Position numbers and translations under genes: made by a program. This document shows, piece after piece, positions 7,731 through 13,518 of a DNA stretch of 16,023 nucleotides. Every line of letters starts with the position of its first letter. Position 1 is the first letter of the stretch. The stretch is from Clostridia bacterium (GTDB taxonomy: Bacteria > Bacillota > Clostridia > CAKSNL01 > HGM11501), in NCBI GenBank assembly GCA_030535815.1, contig JAUNRD010000014.1, positions 1-16,023 on the forward strand, given 5' to 3'. The notes below the pieces were generated by a model. That model did no database searches and was not told the DNA's origin. It saw nothing but the letters and a program-made list of their open reading frames with translations.

Positions 7731-8396
7731 ATGCCTCTTGATGCGGAAAGTCTCTTTGATAAATATACTTCTCTGCTTCTTTCCTATAATGAGGTTATGA
7801 ATCTTACGGCAATAACAGAGGTAGAGGAGATAAAAATAAAGCATTATCTTGACTGCCTCTCGCCTCTCGCCTTTTCCCTTATTCCCGACGGTGCGAAGGT
7901 CGCAGATGTGGGAAGCGGCGCAGGTTTTCCCGGTCTGCCCTTAAAAATCGGAAAAAGGAATATTCACTTAACAGCCATAGATTCCCTTAATAAAAGAATA
8001 AATTTCCTTAAAACTGTGGGAGAGGAGCTTTCCCTTGCTGATTTTGAGTGTATTCATATGCGCGCAGAGGAAGCCGGTCAGGATAAAGCCTTAAGAGAAA
8101 GCTTTGATATAGCAACGGCACGGGCGGTCGCACCTCTTTCGGTGCTTTCCGAGTGGTGTCTTCCCTTAGTTAAGGTGGGCGGAGCCTTTGTTGCACTTAA
8201 AGGTCCTTCCCCGGAAGAAGAAATTGAGGAAGCAAAGGCGGCAATCGCTGTTCTCGGCGGTGAAGTAAGCAAAGTTTATGAGGTAAACTTACCGGGAAAC
8301 ATCACCCACAGCATAGTTTATATCAAAAAAATATCGCAAACACCCCAAAAATATCCGAGAAAAGCGGGCAAAGCGTCAAAACAGCCCATTAAGTGA
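7731..8396 (+). CDS. rsmG: 16S rRNA (guanine(527)-N7)-methyltransferase RsmG (GidB)
   Basis: RsmG methylates N7 of G527 in 16S rRNA using S-adenosylmethionine. From the ATG at 7731 there are 221 residues, with MNLTAI (23-28), the SAM-binding loop DVGSGAGFPGLP (59-70), DSLNKRINFL (84-93), TARAVAPLSVL and the basic C-terminal tail PQKYPRKAGKASKQPI, all family hallmarks. The start is doubtful. The frame stays open upstream and encodes residues matching the usual RsmG N-terminus (IEILVKEAGKLGIN), but that stretch has no ATG, GTG or TTG in frame. The ATG at 7731 has no good ribosome binding site, whereas AGGGG (7681-7685) is well placed for an upstream non-standard start such as ATT at 7695. The gene follows mnmG directly and is ended by a strong terminator. 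Confidence 0.95.
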   Translation: MPLDAESLFDKYTSLLLSYNEVMNLTAITEVEEIKIKHYLDCLSPLAFSLIPDGAKVADVGSGAGFPGLPLKIGKRNIHLTAIDSLNKRINFLKTVGEELSLADFECIHMRAEEAGQDKALRESFDIATARAVAPLSVLSEWCLPLVKVGGAFVALKGPSPEEEIEEAKAAIAVLGGEVSKVYEVNLPGNITHSIVYIKKISQTPQKYPRKAGKASKQPIK

Positions 8397-8442
8397 CACA
8401 GTTTTGCCAAAATGTGGCGAACGAATATGATTTACAAAAAAG

Positions 8443-8481
8443 AAACCTTCTGATAGAATTAAATCTGTCGGAAGGTTTTTT
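8443..8481 (+). terminator. Rho-independent terminator after rsmG
   Basis: Fifteen bases at 8443-8457 pair with 8464-8478 (two G-T wobbles) around a six-base loop ATTAAA, and the right arm ends in a run of six T (8476-8481). It should end transcription of mnmE-mnmG-rsmG. A weak promoter-like pair, TTGCCA (8404-8409) and TATGAT (8426-8431) with a 16-base spacer, lies just upstream. Confidence 0.82.
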
Positions 8482-8490
8482 ACATATGAA

Positions 8491-8519
8491 CGGCGATTTA
8501 TCCTGAAGGATTTCCGCCG
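8491..8519 (+). promoter_or_regulatory. Hairpin in the noc leader, overlapping a six-codon uORF
   Basis: CGGCG (8491-8495) pairs with CGCCG (8515-8519), and inside it ATCC (8500-8503) pairs with GGAT (8508-8511) around a TGAA tetraloop, leaving a small internal loop. The hairpin ends a few bases before the AAGGAG ribosome binding site of noc (8524-8529). A tiny reading frame, ATG at 8486 to TGA at 8504-8506 (MNGDLS), runs through the left arm with GGAAGG (8470-8475) in front of it. A role in translation control of noc is possible but only inferred. Confidence 0.35.
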
Positions 8520-8535
8520 GTGAAAGGAGCTTTTT

Positions 8536-9351
8536 ATGTTCAGTTCGGTTTTCATGGAAGAACCCGTGAAAAAAGTTACGGATATTCCCCTGGGAAGAAT
8601 TGAGCCCAACCCCGATCAGCCACGAAGGTTTTTTGATATAGAGTCCTTGACAGAGCTTTCCAGGTCAATCGAAGAGTACGGAGTGATTCAGCCGATTACC
8701 GTAAGGAAGAAAAGTGACGGTCGCTTTGTAATAATTGCAGGAGAAAGAAGATACAGGGCCAGCTGTATGGCAAAGAAAAGAACAATTCCTGCAATAATTA
8801 TAAGTGTTTCAGAAGAAAAAAGTGCGGCAATTGCTCTTTTAGAAAATCTTCAGAGAAAGGATTTAACCTTTTTTGAAGAGGCAGAAGGATATCTTAAGCT
8901 GATGAGTGAATTCGATATGACTCAGGAGGAGCTGTCTGAAAAGCTGGGAAAAAGTCAGAGTGCAATAGCCAACAAACTGAGACTTCTGAAGTTGGATGAA
9001 GAAACAAGGCAAAGCATTTTTGATGCTCATCTTACAGAGCGTCACGCGCGTGCACTGCTTAAGCTTCCGAATAAGAAGGTGCGTGACAGAGCCATAAAGC
9101 TGATTGTTGAAAGAAACCTTACAGTGGCGAAGGCAGAAAAACTGATTGACAAGATGGCTTCGGGAGATGCGGAATTTAAGAGATTTAACTCTTTTAAGAC
9201 AAGCCTTTCGGAAACTGCCAAAAAACAAAGAGTCTTCTGCAGCACTATGAATAAAGCAATAGGACTTTTGAATAAATCAGGAATTGAAACGGAAATTGAG
9301 CAGACAGAAGACGAAGATAAAGTAAGATACGTTATATGTATCGCTAAATAG
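8536..9351 (+). CDS. noc: Nucleoid occlusion protein Noc (ParB family)
   Basis: Noc is a ParB-like CTPase that binds specific chromosomal sites, spreads, associates with the membrane and blocks cell division over the nucleoid. The 271-residue protein has the ParB N-terminal CTP-binding domain (about 14-110) with GERRYRA (69-75) and ENLQRKDLTFFEEAE (103-117), then a helix-turn-helix domain (about 125-175), then a short C-terminal dimerisation region. Residues that separate Noc from ParB in published specificity work are of the Noc type: Gln141 in GKSQS, Lys147 in ANKLRLLKL and Glu-Arg in LTERHARAL. The adjacent ParB has Arg, Ala and Gly-Gly there. The ATG at 8536 has AAGGAG six bases upstream. 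The N-terminal MFSSVF is shorter than the membrane-targeting helix of Bacillus Noc. A second ParB is the only real alternative. Confidence 0.88.
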   Translation: MFSSVFMEEPVKKVTDIPLGRIEPNPDQPRRFFDIESLTELSRSIEEYGVIQPITVRKKSDGRFVIIAGERRYRASCMAKKRTIPAIIISVSEEKSAAIALLENLQRKDLTFFEEAEGYLKLMSEFDMTQEELSEKLGKSQSAIANKLRLLKLDEETRQSIFDAHLTERHARALLKLPNKKVRDRAIKLIVERNLTVAKAEKLIDKMASGDAEFKRFNSFKTSLSETAKKQRVFCSTMNKAIGLLNKSGIETEIEQTEDEDKVRYVICIAK

Positions 9352-9382
9352 GCCCACCAAATCCATTTTTATACCCCTTTTT

Positions 9383-9418
9383 ACAGCAGGAATGTTTCAC
9401 GTGAAACATTCCTGCTGT
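9383..9418. promoter_or_regulatory. parS: parS site 1 inside a perfect 36-bp palindrome, also a likely noc terminator
   Basis: The 16-mer TGTTTCACGTGAAACA (9393-9408) is a perfect match to the parS consensus bound by ParB/Spo0J. The symmetry continues ten bases on each side, giving a perfect palindrome from 9383 to 9418 centred between 9400 and 9401. As RNA it would form a stem of about 16 bp with an ACGT-type tip followed by TTTTATTT, so it can also act as the transcription terminator of noc, 32 bases past the noc stop. Confidence 0.93.
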
Positions 9419-9432
9419 TTTATTTGGGATAA

Positions 9433-9448
9433 TGTTTCACGTGGAACA
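9433..9448 (-). promoter_or_regulatory. parS: parS site 2
   Basis: TGTTTCACGTGGAACA on the plus strand reads TGTTCCACGTGAAACA on the minus strand, matching the parS consensus TGTTNCACGTGAAACA exactly. It lies 40 bases from parS site 1. Two parS sites just upstream of parA-parB give ParB a nucleation point next to the origin. Confidence 0.92.
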
Positions 9449-9454
9449 TTAGTA

Positions 9455-9544
9455 CAAATTTTCAACAAAGAAAATTTGCACGAGGCACAACCGAAGCGTT
9501 GAAGCGGAGGTTGTGCAAAAGAAAAACGCAAACAAGCGTTTTTT
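9455..9544 (+). other. Three consecutive hairpins between parS and the parA promoter
   Basis: Hairpin A pairs CAAATTTTC (9455-9463) with GAAAATTTG (9470-9478), loop AACAAA. Hairpin B pairs GCACAACC (9485-9492) with GGTTGTGC (9509-9516); its loop holds the direct repeat GAAGCG-TT-GAAGCG. Hairpin C pairs AAAAACGC (9522-9529) with GCGTTTTT (9536-9543), loop AAACAA, and ends in a T run like a terminator. There is no ORF here. It may be a small RNA with its terminator, a dispersed intergenic repeat, or a structured spacer; the sequence does not decide which. The whole noc-parA gap is 9352-9663. Confidence 0.45.
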
Positions 9545-9599
9545 CGTCAAGCGCATTTTTTCTCCGTTTCTCAATATTACAAACAAATTCATATTTTAA

Positions 9600-9628
9600 T
9601 TGCATTTTCTTTTTCTGTGTGCTATACT
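9600..9628 (+). promoter_or_regulatory. Promoter for parA-parB
   Basis: TTGCAT (9600-9605) and TATACT (9623-9628) are spaced by 17 bases, and TGC directly before the -10 makes it an extended -10 promoter. It lies 35 bases before the parA ATG, leaving a short leader with an AAAGAGGT ribosome binding site. Confidence 0.75.
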
Positions 9629-9663
9629 GTATTTAACAACTCTGAAAAGAAAAGAGGTACACT

Positions 9664-10428
9664 ATGGGAAAGATAATTGCTCTTGCCAATCAGAAGGGTG
9701 GCGTAGGTAAAACCACGACAGCGGTTAACTTAAGCGCGGCACTGGCTGAATGCGGCAAGAAAGTTCTTTTAATTGACTCTGATGCCCAGGGAAACGCCAC
9801 AAGCGGTCTGGGATGCAGATGTGATAAAGAAGAAAAAACTTTATATGAAGTAATCATAGATGAAATAGATATAAATGATGCAATAATACATACAAAATAT
9901 AAAAATCTGGATCTCTGCCCTTCCAATGTGGAGCTTTCCGGTGCGGAAATCGAACTGGTTGATGCCGAGGACAGAGCGTTCCGATTGAAAAATGCGCTTT
10001 CTAAGGTAAAGGATAATTACGATTTTATTTTTATAGACTGTCCCCCCTCTCTGGGACTTGTGACACTTAACGCCTTGTCCGCAGCAGACAGAGTGCTTGT
10101 GCCTATCCAGTGCGAATTTTACGCACTTGAAGGACTGGCTCTGTTGACGGGAACTGTAAAAAGGGTAAGAAAGAGCCTGAACCCTGAACTTGACTTTGAA
10201 GGTGTTCTTCTTACTATGTTTAACGGACGGGCAAATCTTTGCCTGCAGGTGGCAGACGAGGTTAAGAAGTTCTTTAAGGACAAGGTTTATGCAACGGTAA
10301 TACCCCGTAATATAAGGCTTTCCGAGGCTCCCGGCTTCGGAGAAGCGGTGCTTTCCTATGACAGTCGATCCAAGGGCGCGGAAAGCTATAGAGATCTTGC
10401 AAAAGAATTTATAAAGAAACAAAGATAG
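9664..10428 (+). CDS. parA: Chromosome partitioning ATPase ParA/Soj
   Basis: ParA (Soj) is a deviant Walker ATPase that binds DNA non-specifically, drives origin segregation with ParB and, in Bacillus, also modulates DnaA. The 254-residue protein starts MGKIIALANQ and has the deviant Walker A KGGVGKTT (11-18), the A' motif DSDAQGN (38-44) and Walker B FIFIDCPPS (121-129), followed by PIQCEFYALEGL and the C-terminal PRNIRLSEAPGFGEAV typical of Soj. Length is normal for the family. It is preceded by two parS sites and its own extended -10 promoter. parB follows after 10 bases, with its ribosome binding site overlapping the parA stop. Confidence 0.97.
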   Translation: MGKIIALANQKGGVGKTTTAVNLSAALAECGKKVLLIDSDAQGNATSGLGCRCDKEEKTLYEVIIDEIDINDAIIHTKYKNLDLCPSNVELSGAEIELVDAEDRAFRLKNALSKVKDNYDFIFIDCPPSLGLVTLNALSAADRVLVPIQCEFYALEGLALLTGTVKRVRKSLNPELDFEGVLLTMFNGRANLCLQVADEVKKFFKDKVYATVIPRNIRLSEAPGFGEAVLSYDSRSKGAESYRDLAKEFIKKQR

Positions 10429-10438
10429 GAGTAATCTT

Positions 10439-11314
10439 ATGGCTAAAAAGGGACTTGGAAGAGGGCTTGGAGCTCTCATTCCTCTTGATGAAGAAAAAGA
10501 AGTTGTTATAACAGAAGAAAATAAAGAGTTTATAAAGGTTAAGCTTTCCTATGTTGAGCCAAACCGCAAACAGCCCAGAAAAACCTTTGATGAGGAAGAG
10601 CTTCTGGCACTTTCTGAATCCATAAAGGAATACGGAATCATTCAGCCCATCACCGTAAAGGATGAAGGAAACGGCTTTTATTCCATAATTGCGGGTGAAC
10701 GCCGCTGGAGAGCCGCTAAAATGGCAGGACTTACCGAGGTTCCCGTAAGAATTGCAGAATATACCCCGGAAGAAGAACTTTCTGTGGCATTAATTGAAAA
10801 TCTTCAGCGTTCTGACCTTAATCCCGTTGAAGAAGCGCTCGGCTATAAAAAGCTGATGGAGGATTTCGGACTTACCCAGGAGGATGTAAGTAAGAAAGTA
10901 GGAAAAAGCAGAAGTGCTGTTGCCAACGCTTTGAGACTTTTAGCTCTTTCTGACAAAATATTAAAGCTTCTGGAAGATAAAGCTCTTACCGGAGGTCATG
11001 CAAAGGCGATTTTGCAGGTAAAAGACGAGAAAAAGCGTGAATTACTGGCAGAAAAAATTATTTCCGAGGATCTTTCTGTAAGAATGGCAGAAAGATGGGC
11101 TGCATATATAAATGAAGAAAAAGACGAAAAGAAAGAGAAAAAGGTAAAAAGAAAGTCTCCTGAGGTTATGGATCTTGAAAAGAGCTTGTCTGAAGCCTGG
11201 GGAACGAAAATTCTGCTGGACGAAAAGAAAAAAGGCGGAAAAATTGAAATAGAATACTACGATAAGGAACAGCTTGAAGCAATTATTTCCTACCTTAAGA
11301 AATATAAAGGCTGA
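10439..11314 (+). CDS. parB: Chromosome partitioning protein ParB/Spo0J
   Basis: ParB (Spo0J) is a CTP-dependent clamp that loads at parS, spreads along DNA, recruits condensin and stimulates ParA. The 291 residues include the N-terminal ParA-activating peptide MAKKGLGRGLGALIP (1-15), the CTPase domain with PNRKQPRKTF (41-50), GERRWRA (86-92) and ENLQRSDLNPVEEA (120-133), the helix-turn-helix GLTQEDVSKKVGKSRSAVAN (144-163), a charged linker (about 225-240, mostly Lys and Glu) and a C-terminal dimer domain. ParB-type specificity residues (Arg in GKSR, Gly-Gly in LTGGHAKA) fit the consensus parS sites 1 kb upstream. AGGAG overlaps the parA stop region 10 bases before the ATG, so the two are co-translated. 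Confidence 0.96.
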   Translation: MAKKGLGRGLGALIPLDEEKEVVITEENKEFIKVKLSYVEPNRKQPRKTFDEEELLALSESIKEYGIIQPITVKDEGNGFYSIIAGERRWRAAKMAGLTEVPVRIAEYTPEEELSVALIENLQRSDLNPVEEALGYKKLMEDFGLTQEDVSKKVGKSRSAVANALRLLALSDKILKLLEDKALTGGHAKAILQVKDEKKRELLAEKIISEDLSVRMAERWAAYINEEKDEKKEKKVKRKSPEVMDLEKSLSEAWGTKILLDEKKKGGKIEIEYYDKEQLEAIISYLKKYKG

Positions 11315-11327
11315 TAAAGGTGAATTT

Positions 11328-12683
11328 ATGAAAAAAATATTAGTTTTATTGACAGTTTTTATTATGGCACTATCATTTGTGAGCCACGGGGCTCTGTTTT
11401 CCGATACAAACGGACATTGGGCGAATGAATACATTGAATTTCTTGCTATGGAAGGCGTAATAAGCGGAATGGGAGACGGCTCCTTTGCGCCTGACGAATT
11501 TGTTACAAGAGAGCAGTTTCTGAAAATGCTTATGATTGTGACATCAGGCAGTGCAAATGAGCGCATTGCTTACGAAAATCCCGTAAACGGAGAGTATGTT
11601 TATGAAAAATCTCCTTTCTCGGATGTTGCAACTGACCGCTGGTCCTATTTTTACATAAAAGAGGCCTTCGGAAATATTGTCCTTGCGGAGGAATACGGCG
11701 AAAAGTTTGAACCCGTAAAAGACATTACCAGAGAAGAAGCGGCGGTGTGGATTGCAAGGGCACTTAATCTGGGCGAAGGAGCCTGCAATTTTACAGATAA
11801 CCATCTTATCGGAAAGCCGAATCTCGTAGGTGCGGCATATGAAAAAGGTCTCATTTCCGGATTTCCGGACGGAAGCTTCGGCCCGGGACAGGGACTTACC
11901 CGTGCTCAGGCGGCTGTTATGCTGAAAAGAGCCGAGGATTATAACGAAAAGGCCATAGAAGCAGAGCTTACAAGCGAAATTGTAACCTTTGAAAGAGATC
12001 TTTTTGTTGATTCTGTTCCCGAAACCGTAAAAATAGTGGCTGAAGGCGAGCGCTATATGGTTAAGGTAAATGACGTATCAGCCCTTGGAGGTCTCTGCAC
12101 GGTTGCCGACAGCAAATTTTTCCTTATAGATGTGGATAAAAACGACAGTTATATGGAACTTGCGGTTGTTGAAAGCTATTATGCTTCCGGCGCGCTGGCA
12201 ATTTACAGATTCACGGGAAAAGAAGTTTATCTCATGGGTTACATCGAAAGCGTGGGAGGAATAGCATTAAGGACAGACTCTACTCCCTTGGGTGATGAAT
12301 GGGGCGCAATAGCGGTAAATTCCGACGGAACCCTTACCGGAAATATCGGTGAACAGTTCGTTCATACCATGCTGGTAAGAAAACAGTACAAGCTCAATGA
12401 TAAAAACAGACTTGTTCCTGCAACAAATGAATATTATACCATCGGAAATCACTCCAATTTCGTTGTAAATCAGCTTCTTGTAAGCGATTATGAAGATGCG
12501 GCACATCCCGGTATAGTATTAAAAGAAGGCTATGCGGGAAAAATTGTAAAGACAGACCTCAAAAACTGGCTTTATATAGAAACCGGAAGCGGCGATGCCG
12601 GCTGGATTTATGTTCAGAATGACGGTCTTTTAGGCGGCGAACCTATTTATTACTACCTTGAAGGCCTTCTTTATGCAGGATAA
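11328..12683 (+). CDS. Secreted S-layer homology (SLH) domain protein
   Basis: The 451-residue protein has an N-terminal signal peptide (MKKILVLLTVFIMALSFVSHG, cleavage probably near 21-22). Three SLH repeats follow, at about 24-67 (FSDTNGHWANEYI, ISGMGDGSFAPDEFVTREQF), 97-145 (FSDVATDRWSYFYIKEAF, ITREEAA) and 155-203 (ISGFPDGSFGPGQGLTRAQA). SLH repeats bind pyruvylated secondary cell wall polymers, so it should be anchored in the Gram-positive envelope. The C-terminal part (about 215-451) looks beta-rich and is not recognised; FFLIDVDKNDSYMELAVVE resembles a beta-propeller strand, and 395-432 could be SH3-like. I chose the ATG at 11328 for its AAAGGTGAA ribosome binding site and signal peptide. 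It begins 13 bases after parB, so it is probably transcribed with parAB. Its function is unknown. Confidence 0.85.
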   Translation: MKKILVLLTVFIMALSFVSHGALFSDTNGHWANEYIEFLAMEGVISGMGDGSFAPDEFVTREQFLKMLMIVTSGSANERIAYENPVNGEYVYEKSPFSDVATDRWSYFYIKEAFGNIVLAEEYGEKFEPVKDITREEAAVWIARALNLGEGACNFTDNHLIGKPNLVGAAYEKGLISGFPDGSFGPGQGLTRAQAAVMLKRAEDYNEKAIEAELTSEIVTFERDLFVDSVPETVKIVAEGERYMVKVNDVSALGGLCTVADSKFFLIDVDKNDSYMELAVVESYYASGALAIYRFTGKEVYLMGYIESVGGIALRTDSTPLGDEWGAIAVNSDGTLTGNIGEQFVHTMLVRKQYKLNDKNRLVPATNEYYTIGNHSNFVVNQLLVSDYEDAAHPGIVLKEGYAGKIVKTDLKNWLYIETGSGDAGWIYVQNDGLLGGEPIYYYLEGLLYAG

Positions 12684-12707
12684 AACAAAAAAGAAAGGAA
12701 AATAGAA

Positions 12708-13334
12708 ATGAGTAAAGTAGTTGTAATGGATCATCCCCTTATTCAGCACAAAATCACAATACTTCGAAGCAAAGAGACTCCTGTAAAGGAATTCAGAGCT
12801 CTTGCTAACGAAATAGCACTTTTAATGGGCTATGAATCGACGAGAGATATTCCTCTTCGTGATATCGAGGTTGAAACGCCTCTTACCAAAACCATGGGAA
12901 AAGAGGTAACAAAGGATATTGCCGTTATTCCGATACTCCGCGCAGGACTTGGTATGGTTGACGCTCTTTTAAGCCTGTTCCCCTCTGCCAAGGTTGGTCA
13001 CATCGGTCTTTACAGAGACCCCGAAACCCACAAGCCCGTTGAATATTACTGCAAGCTTCCCACAGAGATTGAGGAGCGAACCTCAATTGTTGTTGATCCC
13101 ATGCTTGCAACAGGCGGAAGCGCAGTTGCCGCAATTGATTTCTTAAAGGCACGCGGAGCAAAGAACATAAAGTTTATGTGTCTGATAGCTGCTCCCGAAG
13201 GCGTAAAAGTGCTTACAGAGGCTCATCCCGATGTTGATGTATTCATCGGCTCACTGGATGAAAAGCTTAACGACCATTGTTACATCGTTCCCGGCCTTGG
13301 TGATGCCGGCGACAGATTATTTGGTACACTTTAA
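12708..13334 (+). CDS. upp: Uracil phosphoribosyltransferase
   Basis: Upp converts uracil and PRPP to UMP in pyrimidine salvage. The 208-residue protein has the normal length and all hallmarks: an N-terminus with DHPLIQHKITILR (8-20), PILRAGLGMVDALL (75-88), the PRPP loop VVDPMLATGGSA (128-139), and the C-terminal uracil-binding region YIVPGLGDAGDRLFGTL. AGAAAGGA lies eight bases before the ATG, 24 bases after the SLH gene. Its last three codons and stop lie inside a 28-base sequence repeated at 14996-15024, so the 3' end appears to have been duplicated by an insertion event downstream. The protein itself looks intact. Confidence 0.97.
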   Translation: MSKVVVMDHPLIQHKITILRSKETPVKEFRALANEIALLMGYESTRDIPLRDIEVETPLTKTMGKEVTKDIAVIPILRAGLGMVDALLSLFPSAKVGHIGLYRDPETHKPVEYYCKLPTEIEERTSIVVDPMLATGGSAVAAIDFLKARGAKNIKFMCLIAAPEGVKVLTEAHPDVDVFIGSLDEKLNDHCYIVPGLGDAGDRLFGTL

Positions 13335-13350
13335 GGAAAAGATAGGCTAT
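13323..13350 (+). repeat. Direct repeat copy 1, overlapping the upp 3' end
   Basis: GGTACACTTTAAGGAAAA followed by GATAGGCTAT. It covers the last three upp codons, the stop and 16 bases beyond. The second copy is at 14996-15024 in the same orientation, with one substitution and one extra A. A shorter echo, AAAAGATAGG, is also present at 13500-13509 in front of the intervening gene. Confidence 0.85.
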
Positions 13351-13359
13351 ATAAATTCC

Positions 13360-13394
13360 GGAAGGATTATTTTCGATAATAATCCTTCCTTTTT
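13360..13394 (+). terminator. Rho-independent terminator after upp
   Basis: GGAAGGATTATT (13360-13371) pairs perfectly with AATAATCCTTCC (13378-13389) around a six-base TTCGAT loop and is followed by five T. It lies just beyond direct repeat copy 1, so upp still has a good terminator even if its original downstream sequence was displaced. Confidence 0.85.
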
Positions 13395-13449
13395 GTAGAT
13401 AATCTTAAAAGTAGGCTGAAGCTACATAATTAATTGCTTCTGCTTAACT

Positions 13450-13491
13450 TGTTTTATATGCTTGTTAAAAAATTAACAAGCATATAAAACA
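13450..13491. repeat. Perfect 19-bp inverted repeat with an AAAA loop
   Basis: The left arm TGTTTTATATGCTTGTTAA (13450-13468) and the right arm TTAACAAGCATATAAAACA (13473-13491) are perfect complements around AAAA (13469-13472). It ends 27 bases before the ATG of the downstream gene. There is no T run after it, so it is not a standard terminator. It could be an operator, an RNA hairpin in the leader, or a recombination site. No convincing promoter was found beside it. Confidence 0.7.
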
Positions 13492-13518
13492 GAATTGTGA
13501 AAAGATAGGGTTGGATAT

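Noticed and set aside
8287..8300. Possible Noc binding site (ACTTACCGGGAAAC)
   Set aside because: It matches the ATTTCCCGGGAAAT consensus at 11 of 14 positions and has a good right half only; it lies inside rsmG and is too weak to call.
8404..8481. Attenuator or riboswitch: promoter-like TTGCCA/TATGAT followed by the terminator hairpin
   Set aside because: The transcript would reach the hairpin within a few bases of its start, leaving no room for a sensing domain. The hairpin is better explained as the end of the mnmE-mnmG-rsmG operon.
9841..10479. Long minus-strand open frame antisense to parA
   Set aside because: It is a shadow of a strongly supported parA gene, with no ribosome binding site and no protein-like motifs.
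11274..11327. Extended N-terminus of the SLH protein
   Set aside because: It overlaps parB and would hide the clear signal peptide that begins at 11328.
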